From NCBI GenBank assembly GCA_026003235.1, contig BPGW01000001.1, forward strand, positions 342,224 to 406,223: a stretch of 64,000 nt of DNA, written 5' to 3'. Source of the DNA: Bacteroidia bacterium. GTDB lineage: Bacteria; Bacteroidota; Bacteroidia; SpSt-205. The position numbers and the translations under genes are program-made. Shown in pieces: positions 53,151 to 61,958 of this stretch (positions are counted from its first letter, which is position 1; the number at the start of each line of letters is the position of its first letter). The notes under the pieces are model-generated. The model saw only the letters and a list, made by a program, of their open reading frames with translations, was not told the DNA's origin and ran no database searches.

Positions 53151-54383
53151 TCAGCCGGTCGCACGCAGGGGAGCCAGCCGAGCTTGCACCTCCGCTTCGT
53201 CTATGAGCACGGGGGTGCCGGCTCTTCGGTGGAAAAGCACTTCTTCCAGGACGGTCTCCAGGAGGCTGCGCAGCGCGCGGGCCCCTGTGCCGAGACGAAC
53301 CGCTTCCCTGGCCAGCGCCCGTAGCGCCCCTTCGGTGAACTCCAGCCGGATGCCGTCCCACGAAAGCAGCTCCTGGTACTGCTTGACGAGGGCGTTGCGG
53401 GGCTCAGTCAGGATACGCAAGAGGGCCTCTTCGTCCAGGGGCTCCATCGCAGCTATCACCGGAAGCCGCCCGATAAACTCCGGTATCAGCCCAAAGCGCC
53501 GCAGGTCCTCCGGCTGCACATACGCATAGAGGTTTTCGGTAGGGGTTTCGGCGGAGGCAGAGGACCGGCGAAACCCAATCGTCTGACGAGACAGGCGCCG
53601 CGCTACGATCTTGTCCAGCCCTTCAAAGGCTCCCCCGCAGATGAAGAGAATGTTCTCCGTATTGACGGGGATAAAGCTCTGTTCCGGGTGTTTGCGGCCG
53701 CCTTTGGGGGGCACGTTGGCGACGGTGCCTTCCAGAAGTTTGAGCAAGGCTTGTTGGACGCCTTCTCCGCCTACATCGCGGGTTAGGGAGGGGTTTTCGG
53801 ATTTGCGGGCAATTTTGTCAATTTCGTCAATGTACACGATGCCGATTTGGGCGGCCTCTATGTCGTAGTCGGCGGCTTGGAGGAGGCGTACCAGCACATT
53901 TTCTACGTCTTCGCCCACGTAGCCGGCTTCGGTGAGGGTGGTGGCGTCGGCGATGGCGAAAGGAACCTGCAAAAACTGGGCGATCGTTCGGGCCAGAAGG
54001 GTCTTACCTGTGCCGGTAGGCCCAATGAGGAGGACATTGCTTTTTTCCACGCGTACGGTGGGCCCGCTGTCCTTTTCTGCGTTCAGCAGGGCAGCGATGC
54101 GCCGGTAGTGGTTGTAGACGGCGACGGCGACCTTGCGTTTGGCGGCTTCCTGGCCTACGATGTAGGCATCCAGGTAAGCTTTGATTTCGGCGGGGGAGGT
54201 TTTAGGCATTTGCCAGCCCTTGAGGCGGCGGCTGCGGCGTAGTTCTTTCTGGGCAGCTTCGTGGATATGTCCCACGCAGTCCAGGCAGATGCGTACGGGC
54301 TTGAGAGGAGACTCAATTAGGGGCAGCCCCGGTGCTGACCGCCCGCAAAAGTCACAAGCAGGGGTACGGGGTTCGGGCGGCAT
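53151..54383 (-). CDS. clpX: ATP-dependent Clp protease ATPase subunit ClpX
   Basis: A 410-residue hexameric unfoldase: N-terminal zinc finger (CDFCGRS and CLDCV), [19 protein letters not shown], Walker [27 protein letters not shown], Walker [27 protein letters not shown] (pore-2 region), and the C-terminal sensor-2 GTGARALRS. The start shares one base with the clpP stop (TAATG). Confidence 0.96.
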   Translation of the reverse strand: MPPEPRTPACDFCGRSAPGLPLIESPLKPVRICLDCVGHIHEAAQKELRRSRRLKGWQMPKTSPAEIKAYLDAYIVGQEAAKRKVAVAVYNHYRRIAALLNAEKDSGPTVRVEKSNVLLIGPTGTGKTLLARTIAQFLQVPFAIADATTLTEAGYVGEDVENVLVRLLQAADYDIEAAQIGIVYIDEIDKIARKSENPSLTRDVGGEGVQQALLKLLEGTVANVPPKGGRKHPEQSFIPVNTENILFICGGAFEGLDKIVARRLSRQTIGFRRSSASAETPTENLYAYVQPEDLRRFGLIPEFIGRLPVIAAMEPLDEEALLRILTEPRNALVKQYQELLSWDGIRLEFTEGALRALAREAVRLGTGARALRSLLETVLEEVLFHRRAGTPVLIDEAEVQARLAPLRATG

Positions 54384-55084
54384 TATCGGCCGTTTTCGGA
54401 AGGGCGGCGAGGTTGAAGCACTTCGTCTACCAGACCGTACGCTTGGGCTTCATCGGCCCGCATCCAGTAATCCCGATCCGAGTCCTTCCAAATTTTTTCG
54501 TAGGGCTGGCCCGTATGGTAAGCCAGGATTTCGTACAATTCCCGCTTGATTTTTTGGATTTCCGCGTGGACGATTTCAATATCGGAAGCTTGGCCTTGTA
54601 CGCCTCCCAGGGGCTGGTGGATCATCACCCGGGCGTGGGGTAAAGCGGCGCGTTTGCCTTTTGTGCCGGCCGCCAGCAGCACCGCCGCCATAGAAGCCGC
54701 CATCCCCGTGCAGATGGTGTTCACATCGGGGCGCACATACTGCATCACATCGTAAATGCTCAAGCCGTCGTACACCGAGCCACCGGGGGAGTTGATGTAG
54801 ATGAAAATATCGCGCTTAGGGTCAGCGGACTCCAGGAAAAGAAGCTGGGCGTTGACGATATTGGCGATCTGGCCGTCTATAGGGTAGCCCAAAAAGATGA
54901 TGCGGTCCATCATCAGCCGGGAGAAAACGTCCATGACGGCGATGTTGAGCTGGCGCTCTTCAATGATGTTGGGGGTGAGGTTGTAAAAGGCGGATCGTAC
55001 CCGGGCTTCGTACTGGTCCAGCCGCAGGCTGCTCAAACCCAGGTGTCGGGTGGCGTATCGGCGAAACTCTTCTCCGAGGGTCAT
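54383..55084 (-). CDS. clpP: ATP-dependent Clp protease proteolytic subunit ClpP
   Basis: A 233-residue serine protease. Catalytic Ser in [14 protein letters not shown], His in [19 protein letters not shown], Asp in the KDSDRDYWM segment; [20 protein letters not shown] is the family signature. The ATG at 55084 overlaps the trigger factor stop (ATGA); a longer frame to 55156 would run inside that gene. N-terminal extension of about 30 residues relative to E. coli. Serves ClpX and the ClpC at 18815. Confidence 0.95.
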   Translation of the reverse strand: MTLGEEFRRYATRHLGLSSLRLDQYEARVRSAFYNLTPNIIEERQLNIAVMDVFSRLMMDRIIFLGYPIDGQIANIVNAQLLFLESADPKRDIFIYINSPGGSVYDGLSIYDVMQYVRPDVNTICTGMAASMAAVLLAAGTKGKRAALPHARVMIHQPLGGVQGQASDIEIVHAEIQKIKRELYEILAYHTGQPYEKIWKDSDRDYWMRADEAQAYGLVDEVLQPRRPSENGR

Positions 55085-56409
55085 AGCATGCGCAAGAATA
55101 ACACTTTTGCGGGGAGAGGTCGTTCCTGGGGGGGACCCAGGCGCTGATTCAGCCAAGCGTCAAATCGTTCCAGCTGGAGGCTACGACGCCAGCCTTCCCG
55201 ATCATTTTCCAGGAAAGCCTGCAGGAAAGCCTCTCGGTCTGCCTGGGAGCTTTCAATGCGGTGCAAGAGGGCTTGGGTGTCTTCGGAGAGGTTCTTAGAG
55301 GCCTTGAGCCGCTCCCACACCAGGTTGTGGAGTTCTTCGTCGGAAATCTGGAGTTCTGGTTCGTGGTAGGCGTAGCTGGCGAAGAGCACCTGCCAGGCCA
55401 AGTCGGCGTGGTAGTCTTCGTAAGCGCGCAGGTGGCCGTTTTGTCCGCTGCGCTGACGCAGGTAGAGGAGGTAGTTGTACTGGACGAGGTCTTCGGGGAG
55501 CTGGATGCCGGCGGCGTGCAGGATCTGGGCTTGGCGGGCCTGGTTGTTGAGCTTTTCCAAGAGGCGGGTCACATGGCGCTCCAATAGGCCTTTCCAGATT
55601 TCTTCTTCGGAGAGGTCGGAGAGGCCCGCAAAGTCAAGTTGGGTTTTGAGCTCTTCCAGGGGCATGGGCTGGACCTGGGCGGCGGAGACGAGGGTGAGGG
55701 GGATGTCCGCTGCGCTAAGGGGAGAGAAATCCGGCAGCGCAAGGCGGATAATTTCGGTGTAAGGGGCCAGGGCCTGCGGAGGCACAAGGAAGGTCTCCCC
55801 CACTTTTTTGCCGGCGAGGTGGCTCCAGGGGAAGGGCGTGAGAAGGGTAGTCCACGAGAGGCGAAGGGGTTCAGGTGTGCCTGGGGCTTCCCACCGCAGG
55901 CGCAGGATCAGTTCTTTATCTGCGGGAGGGGTTTCAGGCAGGCGCTCCAGGGGCTCTAAGGTGCCGAAAGCCGCCTTCAGGTGCCGCTGATACAGGAGGA
56001 TGTCGTCGGGGTGGGGTTCGTAAGTGTAGCGTACAAGCCGCACCCCATCCAGGGGAAGGGGAGACGGAGGTACCGCCAGCACTTTGACCGTATACCGGTA
56101 CGTGGGGAAAGGGGGCTGCACTTGAAGCGCCTCAGGGATGCGGATGTAGAAGGGGTATCCCACCAACTTTCGGCCTTCCAGGCCTTGGTGGAGGGCTTCC
56201 AGAAACCGCTCGCTTAGGATTTCCAGCAGGATGGGCTCCCCGTGGCGGGCCATGATGAGGTCTATCGGCACCTGCCCCGGACGAAAGCCTGGTAGGGCTA
56301 ATTCTCGCCGCAATTCCCGTACCTTCTGCCGATACAGCGGTTCGTACGCCTCGGCCGGAATCTCAATCTCGCCCTCGGCTAAGTAAGGGCGAGGAAAATG
56401 CAACTGCAC
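55081..56409 (-). CDS. tig: Trigger factor
   Basis: About 442 residues. N-terminal ribosome-binding domain with LPGFRPGQVPIDLIMARHGE (the GFRxGxxP signature), a divergent peptidyl-prolyl isomerase domain and a long helical C-terminal chaperone domain. GTG 56409 (or TTG 56415) lies only a few bases from the mature 3' end of tRNA-Leu, with no promoter box between. First protein gene of tig-clpP-clpX. Confidence 0.9.
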   Translation of the reverse strand: MQLHFPRPYLAEGEIEIPAEAYEPLYRQKVRELRRELALPGFRPGQVPIDLIMARHGEPILLEILSERFLEALHQGLEGRKLVGYPFYIRIPEALQVQPPFPTYRYTVKVLAVPPSPLPLDGVRLVRYTYEPHPDDILLYQRHLKAAFGTLEPLERLPETPPADKELILRLRWEAPGTPEPLRLSWTTLLTPFPWSHLAGKKVGETFLVPPQALAPYTEIIRLALPDFSPLSAADIPLTLVSAAQVQPMPLEELKTQLDFAGLSDLSEEEIWKGLLERHVTRLLEKLNNQARQAQILHAAGIQLPEDLVQYNYLLYLRQRSGQNGHLRAYEDYHADLAWQVLFASYAYHEPELQISDEELHNLVWERLKASKNLSEDTQALLHRIESSQADREAFLQAFLENDREGWRRSLQLERFDAWLNQRLGPPQERPLPAKVLFLRML

Positions 56410-56416
56410 ACGCAAG

Positions 56417-56499
56417 TGCGGATGGAGGGACTCGAACCCTCAACCCCTAACGGGACCAGATCCTAAGTCTGGCGCGTCTGCCAGTTCCGCCACATCCGC
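56417..56499 (-). tRNA. tRNA-Leu (anticodon TAG)
   Basis: Acceptor arms GCGGATG and CATCCGC, discriminator A, a class II variable arm and anticodon stem CCAGA/TCTGG with loop CTTAGGA; anticodon UAG at 56465-56463. T arm GAGGG-TTCGAGT-CCCTC is present. CCA is not encoded. Five bases separate it from the tRNA-Arg gene upstream. Confidence 0.95.
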
Positions 56500-56504
56500 G
56501 GGTG

Positions 56505-56577
56505 TGGCACCGGCGGGACTCGAACCCACATCTGGAGTTTAGGAAACTCCCGTTCTATCCGGTTGAACTACGGCGCC
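56505..56577 (-). tRNA. tRNA-Arg (anticodon CCT)
   Basis: 73 nt; acceptor GGCGCCG with CGGTGCC, D arm GTTCAACCGGATAGAAC, anticodon stem GGAGT/ACTCC with loop TTCCTAA, T loop TTCGAGT. CCA is not encoded. It is the promoter-proximal gene of the tRNA-tRNA-tig-clpP-clpX run. Confidence 0.94.
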
Positions 56578-56592
56578 CTCCCCCAAACTCGC

Positions 56593-56600
56593 TATCTTCG
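56593..56600 (+). promoter_or_regulatory. Promoter -7 box of the Fe(II) oxygenase gene
   Basis: TATCTTCG, 7 nt before ATG 56608; faces away from the tRNA-Arg gene. Confidence 0.5.
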
Positions 56601-56607
56601 CAAAGGT

Positions 56608-57567
56608 ATGGAAAACCTCGCCGTTGTAGACCTGCGGGACTTTTTGGAGGGCAACCCTGAAAGTCGCCATCGTTTCGTGGAAGCGTTGGGCCAGGCGTTT
56701 GCTGAGATAGGGTTTGTGATCGTGGAGAACCACTTGGTGCCCCCGTCCTTGCAAAAGGCGATGTACGAGAAGGTGGAGGCGTTTTTTGCGCTGCCTATGG
56801 AGGTCAAAGCCCGGTATATCGTGCCGGGTACGGCAGGGCAGCGAGGCTACACGCCGCCCGACCAAGAACATGCCAAGGGTAGAACCGTCCCTGACCTAAA
56901 AGAGTTTTTCCATATCGGGCCGGAAATTTCTGATCCCACCGATCCCTTGTACCATCGTCTGCCTCACAACGTGTGGCCTACCGAAGTGCCTGGCTTTCGT
57001 GAGACGCTCCTTGAGGCGTATGAAAGGTTTTTTGAGACGGGGCGTCACCTTTTGCGGGCTATTGCCCTCTACCTGGGCTTGGAAGAGGAGTATTTTGAGC
57101 CGCGTATTCATAACGGGCCGAGCTTACTCAGGCTTTTGCATTACTATCCCTTGCCGGCAGACAGGCCTTTACCGGAGGGGGCCACCCGCGCCGCCGAACA
57201 CGAAGACATCAACCTGATTACCCTCTTGATTGGGGCCAGCGCCGAAGGGCTGGAAGTGCTCACTCGTCAAGGGCGGTGGTTAGCGCCCGTGGTGGCTCCT
57301 CACCAGATGGTGATCAATGTGGGGGACATGCTCCAGCGCCTCACGAATAACCGGCTGCGCAGTACTACCCACCGGGTTGTTTTGCCCCCGCCGGAAAAGC
57401 GCCATCTCCCCCGATTTTCGGTGCCGTTCTTCTTGCATCCACGGCCTGAGGTGAGCTTGGCTTGCTTGCCCTCCTGCATAGACGAAGCCCACCCCAAAGC
57501 GTACCCCGACATCACCGCCGAAGCCTACCTCCATGAACGCTTGGTAGAACTGGGCCTGAAGAAATAG
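56608..57567 (+). CDS. Isopenicillin N synthase-like Fe(II) oxygenase
   Basis: A 319-residue non-heme iron oxygenase of the 2-oxoglutarate/isopenicillin N synthase superfamily: an N-terminal FVEALGQAFAEIGFVIVENH, the HxD iron motif in AAEHEDINLITLLIG, the distal His in STTHRVVLP and the RFSVPFF oxoglutarate-binding Arg-x-Ser. Substrate unknown. ATG 56608 is chosen because a frame from 56563 would begin inside tRNA-Arg. Confidence 0.9.
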   Translation: MENLAVVDLRDFLEGNPESRHRFVEALGQAFAEIGFVIVENHLVPPSLQKAMYEKVEAFFALPMEVKARYIVPGTAGQRGYTPPDQEHAKGRTVPDLKEFFHIGPEISDPTDPLYHRLPHNVWPTEVPGFRETLLEAYERFFETGRHLLRAIALYLGLEEEYFEPRIHNGPSLLRLLHYYPLPADRPLPEGATRAAEHEDINLITLLIGASAEGLEVLTRQGRWLAPVVAPHQMVINVGDMLQRLTNNRLRSTTHRVVLPPPEKRHLPRFSVPFFLHPRPEVSLACLPSCIDEAHPKAYPDITAEAYLHERLVELGLKK

Positions 57568-57588
57568 CGCCGGAAAGGGGGAATTGTG

Positions 57589-57596
57589 TACCTTAG
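57589..57596 (+). promoter_or_regulatory. Possible promoter box of the AAA+ gene
   Basis: TACCTTAG (one mismatch), 49 nt before ATG 57646; a longer leader than most units here, or the ATPase starts elsewhere. Confidence 0.35.
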
Positions 57597-57645
57597 TCCA
57601 GGCGAGCCGAGGGGGATAGGCAGGTGCGATTCCTGCCCTCGCCAC

Positions 57646-58659
57646 ATGAACGCCGTCCACCTGGTTGAAGTGCTGGGCAAACTCAAACGCCCCGAACTGC
57701 TTCGTATTGCTCGGGAGGGGCGGAATGAAGGCTTAGTGCGGCCTCTCTTTCCCCTCAATCAGTACGACACGGCTGCGCTGCGGCGGCTTTTGCGGCGCTC
57801 TGCCCATCGGCTCCTCCACTTGCCTTCTGTGCAGGAAGCGTTGCGCCGGTATGCGACACCCTCTTCCCAGCCGGCCGAACCCTCTTCGGCTTCCCTGCCC
57901 AGCTTGCCCCAGCTGGTGGAACGGCTCTTTCCAGGCGTGTACGGCATGTATGCCGAAAAGGAACGGCTCATTGAACGGCTCTACCTGCCCTTAGCCTACC
58001 CGCGAATCGCCGAGCGGTATGGCCTCTCCCTATCCCCTACGCTGCTTGTTATGGGCCCCCCAGGCACCGGGAAAAGCTTCCTCCTCAAGCGGTTTATCCA
58101 AGGGACGGGGTTTTGGGGAAGCTGGGTGGCGGCCCCTTCCCTGGCCAATAAGTGGTACGGCGAAACCGAACGGCATCTCCGCAGGTTGGCCAAAATAGCC
58201 CTCAAAAACCGCCCAGCCCTGCTTGTGTTGGATGAAATAGATGGCCTCTTTGTGGACCGATCGAAAAACTTGCCCTGGCTCAATGGGGCTACCCTTCAGA
58301 TGCTCACGCTCCTTGACACCTTGAAGGAACAGGGCGGGGTCGGGGTGGTGCTCTTGACCAACCACAAAGACTTTATTGATCCTGCGCTTCTGCGGTCTGA
58401 ACGGATAGACGAAGAGCTGTATATACCCTTGCCTGACTTGGAAGAGCGGTACCAAATCCTGGTGCAAGCCAGCCGTAAGCTGCCTTTGGCTCCCGATATA
58501 GACTGGCGGTCTTGGGCAGAACGAACGGAGGGCTATAGCCGAGCTGACCTGATCCAGCTGCTCAAAAAAGCGGGCCAGCGCGCCTTCCTGGCCCACTTCC
58601 GAGAAGGCAAGCCCCAACAGATTACCGAAATCGACCTGCGCCGCGCTATATCCGAGTAG
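57646..58659 (+). CDS. AAA+ ATPase with unclassified N-terminal domain
   Basis: About 337 residues. Residues 1-110 are a helical, Arg/Leu-rich region I do not recognise, then a classical AAA module close to the CDC48/FtsH/spastin group: Walker A GPPGTGKSFLLKR, pore segment ANKWYGETERHLRRLAKIA, Walker B ALLVLDEIDGLF, sensor 1 VVLLTNHKDFIDPALLRSERID with the arginine finger, and a YSRADL sensor-2-like helix. There is no protease domain or second ring. A GTG at 57586 would add 20 residues. Overlaps the convergent ricT gene by 14 bp. Confidence 0.8.
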   Translation: MNAVHLVEVLGKLKRPELLRIAREGRNEGLVRPLFPLNQYDTAALRRLLRRSAHRLLHLPSVQEALRRYATPSSQPAEPSSASLPSLPQLVERLFPGVYGMYAEKERLIERLYLPLAYPRIAERYGLSLSPTLLVMGPPGTGKSFLLKRFIQGTGFWGSWVAAPSLANKWYGETERHLRRLAKIALKNRPALLVLDEIDGLFVDRSKNLPWLNGATLQMLTLLDTLKEQGGVGVVLLTNHKDFIDPALLRSERIDEELYIPLPDLEERYQILVQASRKLPLAPDIDWRSWAERTEGYSRADLIQLLKKAGQRAFLAHFREGKPQQITEIDLRRAISE

Positions 58660-59671
58660 GTAGGTCAGGAAATTTGATGCAGTAGGGTTCTATAGACGGA
58701 GGGAGCTCTCCGGCGGCGTTTTTCTGAGCCAGCTCAAGGGCTGCGGAGGCGGAAAGGCATACCTGTTTGCCTTCCCCGACTTTCTCAAACCACAGCCGCT
58801 CTAAAAGCAGTTCGGTGCGAAGGTAACGCCATTCTCCTTCGGCGGTCCGCAGGGTTTTGATTTTGGGTATGCGCTGGATGATTTCCTTGTAGGTGTCAAG
58901 CTCATAGTTGAGGCAGCACTTGAGTTTGCCGCACAGGCCGGTGATTTTGGTGCTATTGAGGGACAGCCCCTGGTAGCGGGCCGCTTCGGAAGGCACAGGG
59001 GGAAGGTGTGTCATCCAGCTGGAGCAACACAGCTCGCGTCCGCAGGGGCCGATGCCGCCCAGGTGGGCCGTCTCTTCGCGTTCGGCGATCTGGCGCATTT
59101 CGGGCCGGACTTTGTACTGCTCGCTGATGCGGCGAATCAGCTCGCGAAAATCCACCCGCTCCTTCGCAGTGAAGTAGCAGATGAGGGTCGTGCCGCTTGC
59201 GAGAAGTTCCACGTCCGTGACTTTCATCTCGTGCTGAGCGGCTAAGCCCAGCGCTTCAACCAGCTGGCGAACCCCTCTTAGGAGGGCGGGCTCTTCTTGG
59301 CGGGCCTGATGGAGCTGTTGCAAGTCTTCAGGCGTGGCCCGGCGCAGCACCCGAAGGTCAGCGGGCACCTCGCGTCGGGCAGCTTTCAAGCGCCCTTCTG
59401 CCAAATAGCCGGTAAGGGATACGCAGCCCACGTCGTAGCCTTTCCCCACTTGAGGCGGACTGTCGCTGCTACGGCGAACGGTTTCCGGTACGACGACCCA
59501 CTCGCCGGTGGTGAGCGGAGGATGAAGGCGGCTCCAGAAAAACTCTCGTCGCTGGCCTTTGAAGCGCACTTCCACGAGGGGAGGGGCTCCTTCCGGGGGC
59601 AAAACCCCTTCAAGCCAGTCTCCTACGAAGAGAGCGTTGGAGCAGCCTTGGCATTTAGTGGAGCAGGCCAT
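58646..59671 (-). CDS. RicT/YaaT family PSP1-domain protein
   Basis: A 341-residue cytoplasmic protein with many cysteines: CSTKCQGCSNA at the N-terminus, CGRELCCSSWM and CGKLKCCLNYE in the PSP1 C-terminal domain. These residues bind the Fe-S clusters of the RicA-F-T complex in Bacillus; in Bacteroidota the partners differ and the role is not known. ATG 59671 lies within the gltX end (17 bp overlap); the longer frame begins further inside gltX and is less likely. Confidence 0.88.
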   Translation of the reverse strand: MACSTKCQGCSNALFVGDWLEGVLPPEGAPPLVEVRFKGQRREFFWSRLHPPLTTGEWVVVPETVRRSSDSPPQVGKGYDVGCVSLTGYLAEGRLKAARREVPADLRVLRRATPEDLQQLHQARQEEPALLRGVRQLVEALGLAAQHEMKVTDVELLASGTTLICYFTAKERVDFRELIRRISEQYKVRPEMRQIAEREETAHLGGIGPCGRELCCSSWMTHLPPVPSEAARYQGLSLNSTKITGLCGKLKCCLNYELDTYKEIIQRIPKIKTLRTAEGEWRYLRTELLLERLWFEKVGEGKQVCLSASAALELAQKNAAGELPPSIEPYCIKFPDLPTRI

Positions 59672-61169
59672 GTTCAAAGGTGCGAAGGAGTCGTTGCCGG
59701 GTTCGGTCCGGCCCCAGCAACGCCAAGATGGCATAGAGGGGAGGGCCTGCGTCTTCGGCGGTGAGGAGGAGGCGCAGGGTAAGGAGCACCTTGCCCAGCC
59801 CGACGCCGGCGGTTTTGGCCCAGGCCTTGAGGGCTTCTTCTATATGGGAGGCTTCCCAGGCAGGTAGGCGCTCCAGCGCTTCAAGCAAAGAAGGAAGCTG
59901 CTGCAGGACGGTGGGGTTGAGCTTTTGACTCAGCGACTCGGGCAGGGGAAAGGTCGGCTCTTCGTAGTAAAAGCGTACGGCGTCCACGATCTCGGGCACC
60001 AGGGTAGCCCGTTCGCGCGCGATCGCAATGAGCTGACTGAGCGTGTCGTCGTTTACTGGGGGCAGGTTTCGCTGCTCCCATACGGGCCGCACCAGGGGCA
60101 CGAGTTCAGCCAGGGGACGGCGGCGTAGGTGCTGCTGGTTGATCCAGCGGGCCTTCTCGTAGTCAAAGCGCGCCCCTGCTTTGCTGACGCGCGCAAGGGA
60201 AAATTGCGGGGTAAGCTCCTCCATCGTGAACACCTCTTGGTCGGTGGAGGGATGCCAACCCAAGAGGGCCAGGTAGTTCACGACGGCTTCGGGTAGGAAG
60301 CCTCGTTCTCGGTAGCCCAAGGAGACTTCGCCAGAAGCGGGATCGCGCCAAGTGAGGGGAAAAACCGGGAATCCCAGCCGGTCCCCGTCGCGCTTGCTAA
60401 GCTTACCGCCGCCGTCGGGCCGCAAAAGCAAAGGGAGGTGCGCAAACTTCGGCATGTCCCAGCCAAAGGCTTCGTACAATAGCACATGCAGCGGGGTGGA
60501 GGGAAGCCATTCCTCGCCTCGGATCACATGGGTCACGCCCATCAGGTGATCGTCCACGACATTGGCCAGGTGGTAAGTGGGCATGCCGTCGCTCTTGAGC
60601 AGGACTTTGTCGTCCAGTTCTCGGCTATGGAAGCTTACCCATCCCCGGATCTCATCGTAAAAGCGGACTTCTCGGTTGCGAGGGATGAGAAAGCGGATTA
60701 CGTAGGGTTGGGTTCGGAGGCGTTCTTGCACTTCGGCGGGGGGCAGGGTGAGGCTGTTTTTCATGTAAGGGCGGGTGATGGCGTTGTACTGGGGGGCCAC
60801 CATGCCTGCGGCCTCAAAGCGCCGACGCATTTCTTCCAGCTCCTCTTCGGTGTCAAAGGCGTAGTAGGCCCACCCTTTTTCTACTAGCTGGTGGGCATAC
60901 TGGGCGTAAAGGGATTTTCGTTCGCTCTGCCGGTAGGGGGCATTCGGACCGCCAAGGTGGGGCCCCTCGTCAAAGTGTATACCGCACCAAGAGAGGGCCT
61001 CAATGATGTAGGCTTCGGCGCCGGGCACATAGCGGGTCTGATCGGTGTCTTCAATGCGGAGAATGAACCGTCCGCCGTGCTGGCGAGCCAGGAGGTAGTT
61101 GTATAACGCCGTACGTACCCCCCCAATATGCAATGGCCCCGTAGGACTGGGGGCAAAACGCACAACCAT
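59655..61169 (-). CDS. gltX: Glutamyl-tRNA synthetase
   Basis: A 504-residue class I synthetase: RFAPSPTGPLHIGGVRTALYN (HIGH), RIEDTDQTR, the catalytic-core HVIRGEEWLPSTPLH, and GGKLSKRDGDRLG (KMSKS-type). The C-terminal anticodon-binding helical domain is complete. It is cotranscribed with the ricT-like gene. Confidence 0.96.
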   Translation of the reverse strand: MVVRFAPSPTGPLHIGGVRTALYNYLLARQHGGRFILRIEDTDQTRYVPGAEAYIIEALSWCGIHFDEGPHLGGPNAPYRQSERKSLYAQYAHQLVEKGWAYYAFDTEEELEEMRRRFEAAGMVAPQYNAITRPYMKNSLTLPPAEVQERLRTQPYVIRFLIPRNREVRFYDEIRGWVSFHSRELDDKVLLKSDGMPTYHLANVVDDHLMGVTHVIRGEEWLPSTPLHVLLYEAFGWDMPKFAHLPLLLRPDGGGKLSKRDGDRLGFPVFPLTWRDPASGEVSLGYRERGFLPEAVVNYLALLGWHPSTDQEVFTMEELTPQFSLARVSKAGARFDYEKARWINQQHLRRRPLAELVPLVRPVWEQRNLPPVNDDTLSQLIAIARERATLVPEIVDAVRFYYEEPTFPLPESLSQKLNPTVLQQLPSLLEALERLPAWEASHIEEALKAWAKTAGVGLGKVLLTLRLLLTAEDAGPPLYAILALLGPDRTRQRLLRTFEHGLLH

Positions 61170-61172
61170 CGC

Positions 61173-61904
61173 TTAGGTAGAAGGGGTAGACTCCTTTTGC
61201 GTGAGGATCTGGCTAAAGTCTTTCTCCTCACCAATCTCCATCAGGTGCAGCGTGATGCCTACCTCTTCAAAGTCTTTGCGGGCTTTTTCTTTATCTGGCA
61301 GCTGGATGGGTGGGAAAGTATCGTAGTGCATCCCGATGACGTGCTCCACATCCAGCAGGAGGGCCGCTTCCAGGGCGTCTTCCACGTCCATGGTGAAGGT
61401 GCCCCCTATCGGTAAGAAAGCCAGGTCTATCTCATACCGTTCGGCCAGGATTTCCATCTCGGCGGAGAGGGCGGTGTCGCCGGCGTAATATACCGTGTGG
61501 TTTTCATCGGAGAAGACGAACCCCACCGCCACGCCGCCGTACCTGCCATCAGGGAAGCTGCTGCTGTGAAGGGCCGGCACGAGCTTGACCCAAAGCAGGC
61601 TTTTCTGCGAGCGCCAAGTGCCCCCCACATTCATCGGGTAGGTCGGACAGCCCCTCTCCTGGAAGTAAGTGTGGAGCTCCCACACGCCAATAATGGGGGC
61701 TTCCGTCTTTTTAGAGATCTCCTCGGCATCCGCTATGTGATCAGAGTGCGCATGCGAGAGGAAAATGTAGTCAGGGTGGAGGGTCTGGAGGTCTATTTTG
61801 CCTCGGGCTTTTTCGTTGGAGGTGATGGAGGGGTCAAAGAGGAGCTTCTCTCCGGAGGCTACCGTCACGAGGAAAGCCGAATGCCCTAAGTACTGGATGC
61901 GCAT
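61173..61904 (-). CDS. UlaG-like metallo-beta-lactamase fold hydrolase
   Basis: A 243-residue protein with IQYLGHSAFLV at the start, the metal motif LSHAHSDHI (HxHxDH), YYAGDTALSAEM and GMHYDTFPP. This is the metal-dependent hydrolase group related to UlaG (UPF0173); the substrate cannot be assigned. The frame is open far upstream over gdhA, but ATG 61904 is 4 nt after a TACCTTTG box and starts the domain. It is divergent from gdhA and three bases upstream of gltX. Confidence 0.9.
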   Translation of the reverse strand: MRIQYLGHSAFLVTVASGEKLLFDPSITSNEKARGKIDLQTLHPDYIFLSHAHSDHIADAEEISKKTEAPIIGVWELHTYFQERGCPTYPMNVGGTWRSQKSLLWVKLVPALHSSSFPDGRYGGVAVGFVFSDENHTVYYAGDTALSAEMEILAERYEIDLAFLPIGGTFTMDVEDALEAALLLDVEHVIGMHYDTFPPIQLPDKEKARKDFEEVGITLHLMEIGEEKDFSQILTQKESTPST

Positions 61905-61908
61905 GAGG

Positions 61909-61916
61909 CAAAGGTA
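61909..61916 (-). promoter_or_regulatory. Promoter -7 box of the UlaG-like gene
   Basis: TACCTTTG on the minus strand, 4 nt before ATG 61904. Confidence 0.65.
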
Positions 61917-61944
61917 GAAAAAACCTAAGAAGGTGGGTATTCTG

Positions 61945-61952
61945 TACCTTTG
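61945..61952 (+). promoter_or_regulatory. Promoter -7 box of gdhA
   Basis: TACCTTTG, 6 nt before ATG 61959; 28 bp from the opposing UlaG-like promoter box. Confidence 0.65.
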
Positions 61953-61958
61953 CGCATC

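Noticed and set aside
55261-56217. Plus-strand frames over trigger factor
   Set aside because: Antisense shadows; tig is supported by its signature and by the tig-clpP-clpX order.
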